Source: an uncultured Lachnospiraceae bacterium (GTDB lineage: Bacteria > Bacillota > Clostridia > Lachnospirales > Lachnospiraceae). Taken from it: a stretch of DNA of 36,111 nt. The translations under genes and the position numbers were made by a program. The notes below the pieces were generated by a model. That model worked only from the letters and a program-made list of their open reading frames with translations, was not told the origin of the DNA and did no database searches. Positions 1-7,686 of this stretch are shown here, piece after piece (within the stretch, counting starts at the first letter, position 1; every line of letters starts with the position of its first letter). Location: contig CAJUOF010000061.1 in NCBI GenBank assembly GCA_910587905.1, forward strand, positions 1-36,111. Direction: 5' to 3'.

Positions 1-49
1 ACGAGATTCGGTTACGTGACTGGAGTTCAGACGTGTGCTCTTCCGATCT
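1..49 (+). other. Illumina P7 adapter, index and read-2 primer (non-genomic)
   Basis: The first seven bases (ACGAGAT) are the 3' end of the P7 flow-cell oligo. Bases 8-15 (TCGGTTAC) sit where an 8-nt i7 index belongs, and bases 16-49 begin GTGACTGGAGTTCAG and end CTCTTCCGATCT, the TruSeq read-2 primer. The sequence is seen directly; its identity is established knowledge. It is an untrimmed library adapter at a contig end, so nothing biological should be read from it. It adds false residues (ending IGRAHV in the minus frame) to the truncated ilvD. Confidence 0.98.
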
Positions 50-374
50 GATGGGCCAGGGCCATGCACTCCGTGGAATCGGCGATCAGGTCCCTGGTCA
101 CCAGGGAATACTTCATCCCCGTGTGGCCCATGGCAATGCCGTCGCACACGGCGATGGCCGGAAACACGATGGGCGTCCCGCCTGCCATGGCGACTCCCTG
201 CTTCACGGCCGCCACGATCTTGTCCAGATTCATATGGCCCGGCACGATCTCATTGTAAGAGCTCACAATACCGACAAGGGGCCGGTCCAGTTCTTCCTCC
301 GTATAACCGAGGGCATTAAACAGCGATCTGTGGGGCGCCTGCTGCATCCCCTTCTTTACTGCGTCACTTCTCAT
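50..374 (-). CDS. ilvD: Dihydroxy-acid dehydratase, N-terminal fragment (cut by contig end)
   Basis: Dehydrates 2,3-dihydroxy-3-methylvalerate and 2,3-dihydroxyisovalerate to the 2-oxo acids of isoleucine and valine synthesis; a cytoplasmic Fe-S enzyme. The 108 genuine residues show the family's opening: MRSDAVKKG, the [13 protein letters not shown] block, and [17 protein letters not shown], which carries the first cluster cysteine (Cys77) and metal-binding region. The reading stops after ECMALAH, where the family normally continues to the second conserved cysteine motif; from base 49 leftwards the sequence is adapter. The gene follows leuB by six bases, so the two are surely co-transcribed. 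Full-length IlvD is about 550-570 residues, so roughly four-fifths is missing because of the assembly, not biology. Confidence 0.95.
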
Positions 375-380
375 CTATCT

Positions 381-1466
381 TCACCTGATCCTTTCCGCTA
401 CCAAACTTCCCATTTCCTTCGTGCCAACCTTCTTACATCCTTCCGAGAAAATATCTCCCGTCCGGTATCCGTCCGTGAGCACCTGCTGCACCGCCGCCTC
501 CACGGCGTCCGCCTCCTGATCCAGATCAAAGGAGTACCGCAGCATCATGGCCGCCGACAAAATCGTCGCCAGCGGGTTGGCAATGTCCTTCCCCGCAATG
601 TCCGGCGCAGAGCCGTGGCTGGGCTCATAGAGCCCCAGCTTCGTCTTTCCAAGGCTGGCCGAGGGCAGCATGCCGATGGAGCCCGTGATCTCACTGGCCT
701 CGTCGGAGAGAATGTCCCCGAACATGTTCTCCGTCAGCACCACGTCGAACTGGCCCGGATTCATCACAAGCTGCATGGCCGCATTGTCCACCAGCATGTG
801 GCTCACCTCAATATCCGGATAGTCCTTCGCCGTCTCGTCCACCACGGCCCTCCAGAGCCTGGAGGAGTCTAACACGTTGGCCTTGTCCACGCTGATCAGC
901 CTCTTCGACCGCTTCCCGGCGATCTCGAAGGCTTTGACGGCGATGCGCCGGATCTCGTTCTCATCGTAGACCAAAGTGTCCACGGCCTTCCTCACGCCGT
1001 TCTCCGTCACGGTCTTTCGCTCCCCGAAGTAAAGCCCTCCGGTCAGCTCCCGCATGATCACCATGTCAAAACCGTCGCCGATGATCTCCTTCTTCAAAGG
1101 GCAGGCATCCGCCAGCTCCTTATAGAGCCAGGCCGGCCGGATGTTGGCAAACAGCTCCAGCCCCTTGCGGATGCCGAGGAGCCCGGCCTCCGGACGGGTG
1201 GCCGGCGGCCCGTCGTACCAGCGGGAATTGCCCACGTTTCCGCCCACGGCCCCCAGAAGGACCGAGTCGCTGGCCTTCGCCTCCGCCAGGGTCTCCTCCG
1301 TCAGGGGCACTCCATGGACGTCGATGGACGCCCCGCCCATCAAAAGCTTCTTATATGTAAATGTGTGGCCATAAACGGCGCCGACCCTGTCAAGCACCTT
1401 CATGGCCTCCGTAACAATTTCCGGCCCGATACCGTCGCCGGGAATCACCGCAATCTGATAATTCAT
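381..1466 (-). CDS. leuB: 3-isopropylmalate dehydrogenase
   Basis: NAD-dependent oxidative decarboxylation of 3-isopropylmalate to 2-oxoisocaproate, the third step of leucine synthesis; cytoplasmic dimer. The 361 residues are full length. The N-terminal PGDGIGPEI motif, the LLGAVGG and [13 protein letters not shown] substrate blocks, and the [17 protein letters not shown] metal/NAD-binding stretch followed by [14 protein letters not shown] are all present. The ATG at 1466 is preceded by an AAGGAG-type site. It is the first gene after a strong promoter at 1712-1740 and is followed directly by ilvD, an order common in clostridia. The leader between promoter and gene lacks a recognisable T-box. 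Confidence 0.97.
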   Translation of the reverse strand: MNYQIAVIPGDGIGPEIVTEAMKVLDRVGAVYGHTFTYKKLLMGGASIDVHGVPLTEETLAEAKASDSVLLGAVGGNVGNSRWYDGPPATRPEAGLLGIRKGLELFANIRPAWLYKELADACPLKKEIIGDGFDMVIMRELTGGLYFGERKTVTENGVRKAVDTLVYDENEIRRIAVKAFEIAGKRSKRLISVDKANVLDSSRLWRAVVDETAKDYPDIEVSHMLVDNAAMQLVMNPGQFDVVLTENMFGDILSDEASEITGSIGMLPSASLGKTKLGLYEPSHGSAPDIAGKDIANPLATILSAAMMLRYSFDLDQEADAVEAAVQQVLTDGYRTGDIFSEGCKKVGTKEMGSLVAERIR

Positions 1467-1584
1467 AAGGCTTCTCTCTCCTTCTTTCTTCGATTACCCT
1501 TTATAGTATCTTATTTTTTGTTGTTTTTCAAGCCGTACACAGGATTTTCCAGCAATCCGTCCATACAAAACTGGAATTTCTGAT

Positions 1585-1599
1585 ATAACGTTCCGTTAT
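1585..1599. promoter_or_regulatory. Palindrome in the leuB leader
   Basis: ATAACG-TTC-CGTTAT is a perfect 6+3+6 inverted repeat about 120 bases upstream of the leuB start, inside its 5' leader (1467-1711). It could be a repressor site or an RNA hairpin. No known consensus is recognised. The remainder of the leader shows no coding sequence, T-box or obvious terminator. Confidence 0.4.
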
Positions 1600-1677
1600 G
1601 GAATGGATTTTCAGAATAAGCAAAAATTATGCCTTAAATATACCATACCGGAATTTCCAATTCGCCCTTTCAAATTT

Positions 1678-1710
1678 CGACTAATCGTGATTTTGATTCC
1701 TGATTAGTCG
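1678..1710. promoter_or_regulatory. Inverted repeat at the leuB transcription start
   Basis: Nine-base arms CGACTAATC (1678-1686) and GATTAGTCG (1702-1710) are separated by 15 bases. On the minus strand the upstream arm begins two bases past the -10 element, so the dyad covers the expected start site. It is either an operator that blocks initiation or escape, or a 5'-end stem on the leuB-ilvD transcript. The repeat and position are seen; the function is inferred. Confidence 0.55.
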
Positions 1711-1711
1711 C

Positions 1712-1740
1712 ATTATAAAGGGAGCTCGACAGAAAGTCAA
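1712..1740 (-). promoter_or_regulatory. Sigma-A promoter of the leuB-ilvD operon
   Basis: On the minus strand TTGACT (1740-1735) and a perfect TATAAT (1717-1712) are separated by exactly 17 bases. It faces leuB, with a 5' leader of roughly 240 bases. Confidence 0.85.
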
Positions 1741-1760
1741 CCGGCAGGTGTCCAAAGATG

Positions 1761-1796
1761 AAAAATCCCCGGACTGCATTGATTCGCAGTCCAGGG
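1761..1796 (-). terminator. Rho-independent terminator of the AAA-ATPase gene
   Basis: GGACTGC (1771-1777) and GCAGTCC (1786-1792) form the core stem, extended by GGG/CCC pairs around one bulged base; on the minus strand it is followed by a run of five T. It lies 35 bases after the stop of the AAA-ATPase gene. It is almost the same sequence as the terminator at 3638-3680. Confidence 0.8.
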
Positions 1797-1831
1797 CAAC
1801 ACCCATGGGCTTTTCCGGATACCGTCTGCTT

Positions 1832-3556
1832 CTATCTCCCGATCAGGACTTTCTTCCCCTGGAAAGCGAAGCCATACTTCCGAATCCTTTCTTTCGGGAT
1901 TCCTCTCGCAATCAGGGCGGCTTCATACTGCTTCTTTTCGATTTGCGCCAGTGCCGCCTGCACCGTATCGGAAAGCTCTGCTTCCTCCTCGGAATCCCTC
2001 ACCTTAAATTCTAAAATGATTGCGTCATCTTCACTCTTTTTTGGCTCCAGCATGACATCGTAACGGCCAAAACCGCTTTCCCGGTTGGAGGTCAGCACAT
2101 AACGGTCCCTGAGCATTACCATAAGCCCCAGCACAAATCCATGATAAAAGCGCTCGGGCTCTTCACCGGAAGGGTGGTTCCCCGTGTCAAAATAACTAAA
2201 GCTTTCCAGAGCCACCCGGTTCATGTAAATATTCATAGTCTTCACATCATCAGCCAGCAGCGCTGTAATAACCCCGTTGTAATCCGTCCGGCTCTTCTGG
2301 AACCATCCGGTCACCATCGAATGGAACATGATCTTCACTTCAAGGTTCGTAAGCCCCAGCTCATACTTCGGCTCTATGCGGTAATCCAGGCAGCTTTCCA
2401 TGCAATACTCCTCATAGCTATAAACACGCAGGTAGCCGCTGGCAAGAAGCAGGCTCCAGATGGCGGCGTCATTCCCATCCAACTGGCTGTAAATAAACTC
2501 TTCATCTACCGGAACCATCAAATGTTCTCCTGAGAGAAGGCGCTCAAAATCATGCTTAATCTCCCCGTTCCCTTCCCTGAGAAGCTTGCCGATCAGGCTG
2601 TTGGAGCTGGTGTTCGCCCAATAGCAGCGTACATGTCCTGTATCCAGATAATTGATGATGGACCATGGATTATAAATATCTGCTTCTTTCCCAAAGGTAA
2701 AACCATCATACCAGTTCTTTACTTCTTCTTTTTTCTCAGACAAGCCGAATTCATCCAGCGCTGCAAAAACTTCTTTTTCCGTAAAGCCAAAGCTGTCCTC
2801 ATATTCCTCGGACGTCGTCGTCACCACTTTCAAATTATTTAAATCCGAAAAAATTGATTCTTTCCCAAGGGACGCCTGCGGTGTACTCACCCTGGTAATC
2901 CCCGTCATGATCGCCCGTTCCATATAAGGGTTCGTTTTGAAGGTAGCATTGAACAGGCTCCTGATAAAGGCTGTCATCTCCTCCCAGTAACCATTCACAT
3001 AGGCCTCCTGCATGGGTGTGTCATATTCATCCAAAAGAATGATCACCTTTTTTCCATAATATTTCATCAGATAATTGGAGAGAACATTCAGCGAATCCGT
3101 TGCAACATAATCTTCCTTATCGGCGGAAACCTTCTGGTAAAACTCCTTTTCAGATTCATTCAGTTTCCCGCTGTCAAGCAGGAAGTCATACTGATTGTAC
3201 AGAGTCCGGATGATCTGGCAGATCTTCTTTCTGGTGTTCAGATAAGAAGTCTCCTTCACCGATGCAAAGCTTAAGCTGATCACCGGATACGTCCCCTGCA
3301 GATTTCGGAGAGATTCATGCTCCCAGACAGACAATCCCTCAAACAAATCCCCCCGATCTGCATAAGCAATCGAAAAAAACTTCTCTACCATACTCATAGT
3401 CAACGTTTTTCCGAATCTCCTCGGGCGGGTGATCAAAGTTACGCTGTCTCTGCTCTCCCACCATTCTTTGATAAAATCCGTTTTATCAATATAGAAATCT
3501 CCATTTACCCTAATGTCTTCAAAATCCTGATGACCAATTCCAATACTTTTTGCCAT
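1832..3556 (-). CDS. AAA-ATPase-like protein with C-terminal PD-(D/E)XK nuclease-type domain
   Basis: A 574-residue protein of the AAA-ATPase_like/DUF1703 type that is greatly expanded in gut anaerobes; the cellular role of the family is unknown. The N-terminal domain has the family signature FYIDKTDFI followed by the P-loop variant RPRRFGKT (44-51) and a Walker B LLDEYD (174-179). The C-terminal region (about 440-574) has the nuclease-fold pattern Asp500 and Glu516-x-Lys518 (ILEFKV). An ATG 18 codons upstream lies inside the promoter, so the ATG at 3556, preceded by AAGGGGAGTGAG, is the better start. It has its own promoter and terminator and is not part of the flanking operons. Such genes often occur as multiple mobile copies; a conflict role is possible but unproven. 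Confidence 0.85.
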   Translation of the reverse strand: MAKSIGIGHQDFEDIRVNGDFYIDKTDFIKEWWESRDSVTLITRPRRFGKTLTMSMVEKFFSIAYADRGDLFEGLSVWEHESLRNLQGTYPVISLSFASVKETSYLNTRKKICQIIRTLYNQYDFLLDSGKLNESEKEFYQKVSADKEDYVATDSLNVLSNYLMKYYGKKVIILLDEYDTPMQEAYVNGYWEEMTAFIRSLFNATFKTNPYMERAIMTGITRVSTPQASLGKESIFSDLNNLKVVTTTSEEYEDSFGFTEKEVFAALDEFGLSEKKEEVKNWYDGFTFGKEADIYNPWSIINYLDTGHVRCYWANTSSNSLIGKLLREGNGEIKHDFERLLSGEHLMVPVDEEFIYSQLDGNDAAIWSLLLASGYLRVYSYEEYCMESCLDYRIEPKYELGLTNLEVKIMFHSMVTGWFQKSRTDYNGVITALLADDVKTMNIYMNRVALESFSYFDTGNHPSGEEPERFYHGFVLGLMVMLRDRYVLTSNRESGFGRYDVMLEPKKSEDDAIILEFKVRDSEEEAELSDTVQAALAQIEKKQYEAALIARGIPKERIRKYGFAFQGKKVLIGR

Positions 3557-3581
3557 AAATCTCACTCCCCTTCTTTTCTCT

Positions 3582-3619
3582 AGTATATCCGATTTCCATG
3601 AATAACACAAACGTTTGTG
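3582..3619 (-). promoter_or_regulatory. Promoter with palindromic operator, AAA-ATPase gene
   Basis: Minus-strand TATACT (3587-3582) lies 17 bases from a weak -35, TTGTGT (3610-3605). A perfect 14-bp palindrome CACAAACGTTTGTG (3606-3619) overlaps that -35, as expected for a repressor site. The -10 is 26 bases from the chosen ATG, supporting the start at 3556. Confidence 0.6.
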
Positions 3620-3637
3620 GTAAAAACAGCATACACT

Positions 3638-3680
3638 AAAAAATCCCCGGACCGCAGTGACACGCAGTCCGGGAATTTTT
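3638..3680. terminator. Terminator of the nine-gene catabolic operon (bidirectional)
   Basis: CCCGGAC (3646-3652) pairs with GTCCGGG (3667-3673), flanked by an A run (3638-3643) and a T run (3676-3680), so it can work in both directions. It follows the last operon gene by six bases on the minus strand. Confidence 0.8.
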
Positions 3681-3685
3681 CTCCC

Positions 3686-4606
3686 TCAAGCCAAGAACTG
3701 ACTCAGATATCTTCGGCTGAGCCGTATGGAATTTAAAACATCCTCCTCGCAGCTCTCGAAGGCCCGATCCTCCACTTCAATGCAAGCGCACCCTCGGTAT
3801 CCGATATCCGTCAGCGCGGAAACATATTCTCCCCAGTCCACGTCCCCCAGGCCCGGGATCTTGGGAGCCATGAAATCCAGCGGATCGGCTAGGATCCCTC
3901 TCTCGTCCAGCTTATCGCGAAACAGCTTGATGTCTTTGTAATGCACGTGGAAAATCTTATCCTTGAATTCATAGAGCGGTTTCACGTAGTCCATCATCTG
4001 CCAGACGAAATGAGAAGGATCGTAATTAAGCCCCAGGTTGTCATAGGGCAAAAGCTCAAACACCCGCCTCCAGATGGCCGGGGAGGTCATCAGGTTCTGG
4101 CCGCCGGGCCATTCATCCGGCCCGAAGAGCATGGGACAGTTTTCAATGGCGATCTTCACGCCCAGACCCTTCGCATACTCCAGGATCGGCGGCCATATCT
4201 CCTTTGCCAGCTCCAGATTTTCTTCCAGATTCTTCCTCTGGTCCCGGCCGATGAAGGTGGTCACGAGAAACACTTTCAGTCTGGCGCCGGCCGCAATCAC
4301 CGCTTTCAGATGCCCAAGATTCGCCGCCCGCTTTTTTTCGTCGCCGTCCAGAGGATTCGGATAATAGGCGAGAGCCGAAATCTCCACTCCTTTTTCGCGG
4401 CTATACTTTAAAATATGTTCCGCGTAGGCATCGTCTTCCAGAACCCTCTCCGCGTCGATGTGGCTCGTCCCCGCATAGCGCCGCTCCCCTTTCCCCGCCG
4501 GCCAGCAGGCCACCTCCACGCACCTAAAGCCCTCCGCAGCGGCAAAATCCATCATCTCTTCATAATTATAGGTTTCCAAAATAGAGGTAATAAATCCCAG
4601 TTTCAC
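3686..4606 (-). CDS. Sugar phosphate isomerase/epimerase-type TIM barrel, last gene of catabolic operon
   Basis: A 306-residue AP-endonuclease-2-type TIM barrel of the kind that isomerises or epimerises keto-sugars, or eliminates from oxidised ones. Likely metal ligands are Glu155 (IAIENC), Asp196 (NYDPSH), His222 (FHVHYKD) and Glu277 (IEVED). The start is GTG at 4606, with AAGGAG upstream; it overlaps the EamA stop codon (GTGA), so the two are translationally coupled. It differs from the other TIM barrel at 6709-7686 and retains the PSHF and HVHYKD motifs seen in myo-inosose dehydratase/hydroxypyruvate isomerase-like members. Its reaction is not known; within the operon it plausibly processes the released 3-keto sugar. 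Confidence 0.8.
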   Translation of the reverse strand: MKLGFITSILETYNYEEMMDFAAAEGFRCVEVACWPAGKGERRYAGTSHIDAERVLEDDAYAEHILKYSREKGVEISALAYYPNPLDGDEKKRAANLGHLKAVIAAGARLKVFLVTTFIGRDQRKNLEENLELAKEIWPPILEYAKGLGVKIAIENCPMLFGPDEWPGGQNLMTSPAIWRRVFELLPYDNLGLNYDPSHFVWQMMDYVKPLYEFKDKIFHVHYKDIKLFRDKLDERGILADPLDFMAPKIPGLGDVDWGEYVSALTDIGYRGCACIEVEDRAFESCEEDVLNSIRLSRRYLSQFLA

Positions 4607-5493
4607 GTTTTCTTCTCCTTCTTCTCACTCAAAATCAGCAGACTTCCACACACAATCAGGGCCACCGACAGAAACACCATGGGAGAAAAATCTGCCGCCC
4701 CCAGAATGAGCAGCGACAGGAACGGCGCCAGCACAGGTTTGATAAAAAACACCAGCGATGCCGTGGAGGCCCCGGAAAGCTCCATGGCCCGGAAATAAGA
4801 GAGATAGCCAAGCCCCGTGACCGCCACTCCCAGATACAGGATCAACAATACATCCCCGGCTCCGCTTATGTTCATTTCAAAAAGGATACCGGAGAAAAGT
4901 TCCAACAGACCAAGGACCACCGTGCCGATGGGAAAGGAAATCCCGATCTGCACCTTCGTGGGGAAACGGTTCATCAGACGCTTTCCCAGGACGGTAAAAA
5001 GACTCATGGCCAGTGCGGAGGCGAAGGCCAGCAGGACGGTGACCGCCTCCTCCCGAACCCTGATGCCGCATCCCGCATAGATTCCCAGAAGGCAGAGGGC
5101 CACGGCCGCCGCCCGCCTTTTCGTCAGCGTCTCTCTCAGGACCCACGCCGCAAAAATCACGGTAAACACCGAATTGGTGCAGTAAATGACCGCAATCAAA
5201 GCCGCCGATCTTGCCCGAAACACTGCCACCTGCAAAAGCCCCATGCTCAGACAGACGATCAGAATCCCCTCTACGGCCAGGGCAAGGAAATCCCCCGCCC
5301 GCACCACGAGCCTTTTCTTCCGGATCTCCCGAACCGCCATAGGAAGCACGAAGGCGCTGCCGATCAGGAACCGAAGAAACGTCAGGGTAAAGGGATTCAC
5401 CTGCCCGTGCAAAAGCTTGCTCACCGGTTCCATGGAGGCGAAGACGAGGGCCGTGTAACCCACACAGCAAACCACATTTCTGCTATTCTTCAT
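4603..5493 (-). CDS. EamA/DMT-family membrane transporter
   Basis: A 296-residue, very hydrophobic protein with about ten membrane segments arranged as two repeats (each beginning near a KLLHGQVNP- or GKRLMNRFP-type loop), typical of drug/metabolite transporters. The ATG at 5493 is preceded by GGAGG; the frame opens earlier, but only inside the preceding gene. It starts 13 bases after the oxidoreductase stop and overlaps the next gene by four bases, so it belongs to the operon. Substrate cannot be read from sequence. Import comes from the ABC system of the same operon, so export of a released aglycone or end product is a reasonable guess. Confidence 0.85.
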   Translation of the reverse strand: MKNSRNVVCCVGYTALVFASMEPVSKLLHGQVNPFTLTFLRFLIGSAFVLPMAVREIRKKRLVVRAGDFLALAVEGILIVCLSMGLLQVAVFRARSAALIAVIYCTNSVFTVIFAAWVLRETLTKRRAAAVALCLLGIYAGCGIRVREEAVTVLLAFASALAMSLFTVLGKRLMNRFPTKVQIGISFPIGTVVLGLLELFSGILFEMNISGAGDVLLILYLGVAVTGLGYLSYFRAMELSGASTASLVFFIKPVLAPFLSLLILGAADFSPMVFLSVALIVCGSLLILSEKKEKKT

Positions 5494-5506
5494 GGAGTCC
5501 TCCGTC

Positions 5507-6694
5507 TCAGATTTCAGGAATCTCGACAGCGATCTCCCGGCCCAGCTCGCTGGAGCGCACAATCCCGTCGATGATCGCCTGATTATACAGAATTTGGCTG
5601 CTGGGAACCGGCGCTTCCCCGCCGTCCTTCACTGCATTGAGGAAGGAGCGGACTTTTGCGTCAAAGAGATTCCCATTGCTCTCCAGAACCGGAAGCTCCA
5701 TACAGGTCTCCAGCCCGCCAAACTGCGTGTACACCTTCATGGGCCCTCCCACGGTGCCGTTCCAGCACTCTGTCGAAGGGATGCGAAGCCCTGCTTTCGT
5801 CCCTAAAATGATCGTGTCCCCCGGCGTGTCCAGATGCATGGCCCAGGCAATGCGGAAGTCCAGAATAATGTCTCCTTCCAGCCGGACAAAGGCGGCGGCA
5901 AAGTCGTCCACCTCGAACTTTTCCGCATATTCCGGATGATTCCGATAATACTCCCGCTTGTTTCCCAGAAACGCACCTCTGAAACCGGACACCGTAAGCG
6001 GCTTCGGATAACCCACCGCATTTAAGACCATGTCCAGAGAATAGCACCCGATGTCTCCGACCGCGCCGATCCCGGCCGTCTTGTCTTCAATAAAGCTTGT
6101 TCCAAAGGGCACCGGAATGCCTCTTCTGCGTCCGCCCCCCGTCTGGATGTAATATACCTTTCCCAGCTCCCCGGACTCCACGATCTCCTTGATCTTTCTC
6201 ATGTTCGGGTCAAAGCGGGGCTGAAAACCGATGGAGAGGACTTTGCCGCTGGCCTTTTCTGCCCGGCAGATTTCCACCGATTCCTCCAGGGTAACGCCCA
6301 TGGGTTTTTCTAAAAGCACGTGAACCCCTGCGTTCAGCGCATCCACCGCACATACTTTATGGGCCCGGTTGTACGTACAGACGCTGACCGCGTCCAACTC
6401 CTCTTTTGCAAGCATTTCCCGGTGATCCGTGTAGATATGTACCTGGTCCAGATGATATCTGTCAAAAAACCGCCTCGCCTTTTCCGGAACCACGTCCGCC
6501 CCGGCCACAATATCCACATCCGGCATTTTCAGATAGCTCTCCATGTGGGCCGCGGCAATCCATCCTGTGCCGATGATTCCGATTCTCACCCTGCGGCTCG
6601 TATCGACCGCCGTCTCCCCTCCCTGATCCTTTTTAAACAGGTTCAGAATGTCGTCTCCGTCCTGGTCTCTGCTGGTAATCCGTCTCTCCGCCAT
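5507..6694 (-). CDS. Gfo/Idh/MocA-family oxidoreductase, candidate glycoside 3-dehydrogenase (DgpA-like)
   Basis: A 395-residue NAD(P)-dependent oxidoreductase. The Rossmann motif GIIGTGWIA is at 39-47, the catalytic EKP at 129-131, and the family's GDIGCYSLD stretch lies in the C-terminal substrate domain. In C-glycoside cleavage systems a member of this family (DgpA) oxidises the sugar hydroxyl at C3, which is what enables later C-C cleavage. It has an unusual charged N-terminal extension of about 36 residues before the Rossmann fold. The ATG at 6712 overlaps the upstream stop but has no ribosome site; the ATG at 6694 has GGGAGG five bases away and was chosen. The specific reaction is inferred from neighbours. 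Confidence 0.85.
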   Translation of the reverse strand: MAERRITSRDQDGDDILNLFKKDQGGETAVDTSRRVRIGIIGTGWIAAAHMESYLKMPDVDIVAGADVVPEKARRFFDRYHLDQVHIYTDHREMLAKEELDAVSVCTYNRAHKVCAVDALNAGVHVLLEKPMGVTLEESVEICRAEKASGKVLSIGFQPRFDPNMRKIKEIVESGELGKVYYIQTGGGRRRGIPVPFGTSFIEDKTAGIGAVGDIGCYSLDMVLNAVGYPKPLTVSGFRGAFLGNKREYYRNHPEYAEKFEVDDFAAAFVRLEGDIILDFRIAWAMHLDTPGDTIILGTKAGLRIPSTECWNGTVGGPMKVYTQFGGLETCMELPVLESNGNLFDAKVRSFLNAVKDGGEAPVPSSQILYNQAIIDGIVRSSELGREIAVEIPEI

Positions 6695-6708
6695 TTTTTC
6701 CTCCCGGG

Positions 6709-7686
6709 TCATAATCCCAATAAACGTTTTTCCATCTCGATGTGCGCCTTCACCTGATCCGCCGCCGGATACTGATGGGCGTCATAGCAGTAATGCCCTT
6801 CGTATTCGCTGATCAGATATCCTTTAAACCCACTGCTCTTTATGATTTCCAGTATCCTATCATAGGGAATAGTCTTTTCCTCCCCGTGTTCCATATGATA
6901 AAATTTTGTGTGGAAATGAGTCACGTATTTCATGTTTTCCGCCAACTCATCCGGCTCGTAAGGACGGTACAGAGAAAACAGCTCCTCCGAAAGCTCCCTC
7001 CCGTAAGCATTCCCGCCATGGGCTTCCACAAACTGCCTTGCCTCCTCTTTCGTCCCTCTTCTTCCCAAAATCTCCAGAAGGCCGTCACAGATTTCCTCCG
7101 TGACCCCGTGCTCCTTATAGACGCCCAGCCAGCCGTCGTAGGGATATTCCTGATAGATTCCTGTATCCAGGACCATTCCCACGTAAGGCGTGTCCAGATC
7201 CTTAAAAACTTTGAGGAATTCCTGCCAGACCTCTGTCTCCAGCCTGTGGGGCGGATGGATCTCCACGCCCACCCGAATCTGATACCGTTCGGCCCAGGGA
7301 GCCACCTCGTATAAAAGCTTCGGAGTGATGGTCTGCTGGGTTCGGACAGCGGATGCCCCCATCTCATAGGAGTTCCGGATGTCGTTGACCGTGCTCTCCA
7401 CCTTCTCCGCATCCGTCATCCACCGATCGCTCCGAAGGCCGCTGTCCAGATGAGCGCTGTAACAAAAGGGCTCAAGCCCCAGCTCCCCGCAAGTCTCCCG
7501 GAACTGATGCAGCCACGCTTTCGCGGGATAAGGAAATCCCGGCATCATCTGCGCCGCCACAATCTCGATTCCCTCTGCCCCGGCCGTCTTCGCCTTTCGC
7601 AGCGTGTCCTTCAAAGACAGCATTTTCAGATAGTATTCACTGGAATAGGAAAACAGCGATACCCCCAATTTGATCTCGGCGCTCAT
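6709..7686 (-). CDS. TIM-barrel lyase/isomerase, candidate C-glycoside deglycosidase alpha subunit (DgpC-like)
   Basis: A 325-residue sugar phosphate isomerase/epimerase-like barrel. Probable metal ligands are Glu142 (GVEIH), Asp174 (VLDTG), His257 or His259 (THFHTKF) and Glu294 (ISEYEG), with His144 next to the first ligand as a candidate general base. In DgpBC/CarBC enzymes a barrel of this type and length forms a complex with a small beta subunit and removes the aglycone from a 3-oxo-C-glycoside using Mn2+. Its start overlaps the stop of the small CGDB-like gene by four bases (ATGA), so equal synthesis of the two proteins is expected, consistent with a complex. The family is certain; the deglycosidase assignment rests on this pairing and the adjacent oxidoreductase. 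Confidence 0.75.
   Translation of the reverse strand: MSAEIKLGVSLFSYSSEYYLKMLSLKDTLRKAKTAGAEGIEIVAAQMMPGFPYPAKAWLHQFRETCGELGLEPFCYSAHLDSGLRSDRWMTDAEKVESTVNDIRNSYEMGASAVRTQQTITPKLLYEVAPWAERYQIRVGVEIHPPHRLETEVWQEFLKVFKDLDTPYVGMVLDTGIYQEYPYDGWLGVYKEHGVTEEICDGLLEILGRRGTKEEARQFVEAHGGNAYGRELSEELFSLYRPYEPDELAENMKYVTHFHTKFYHMEHGEEKTIPYDRILEIIKSSGFKGYLISEYEGHYCYDAHQYPAADQVKAHIEMEKRLLGL

Noticed and set aside
33-872. Long plus-strand open frame across ilvD and leuB
   Set aside because: Antisense shadow of two certain genes; it starts in the adapter, has arginine/histidine-rich composition and shows no motif.
1467-1711. T-box or other riboswitch in the leuB leader
   Set aside because: No conserved T-box TGGNACCGCG-like bulge sequence, no specifier stem and no terminator hairpin on the minus strand; only short palindromes.
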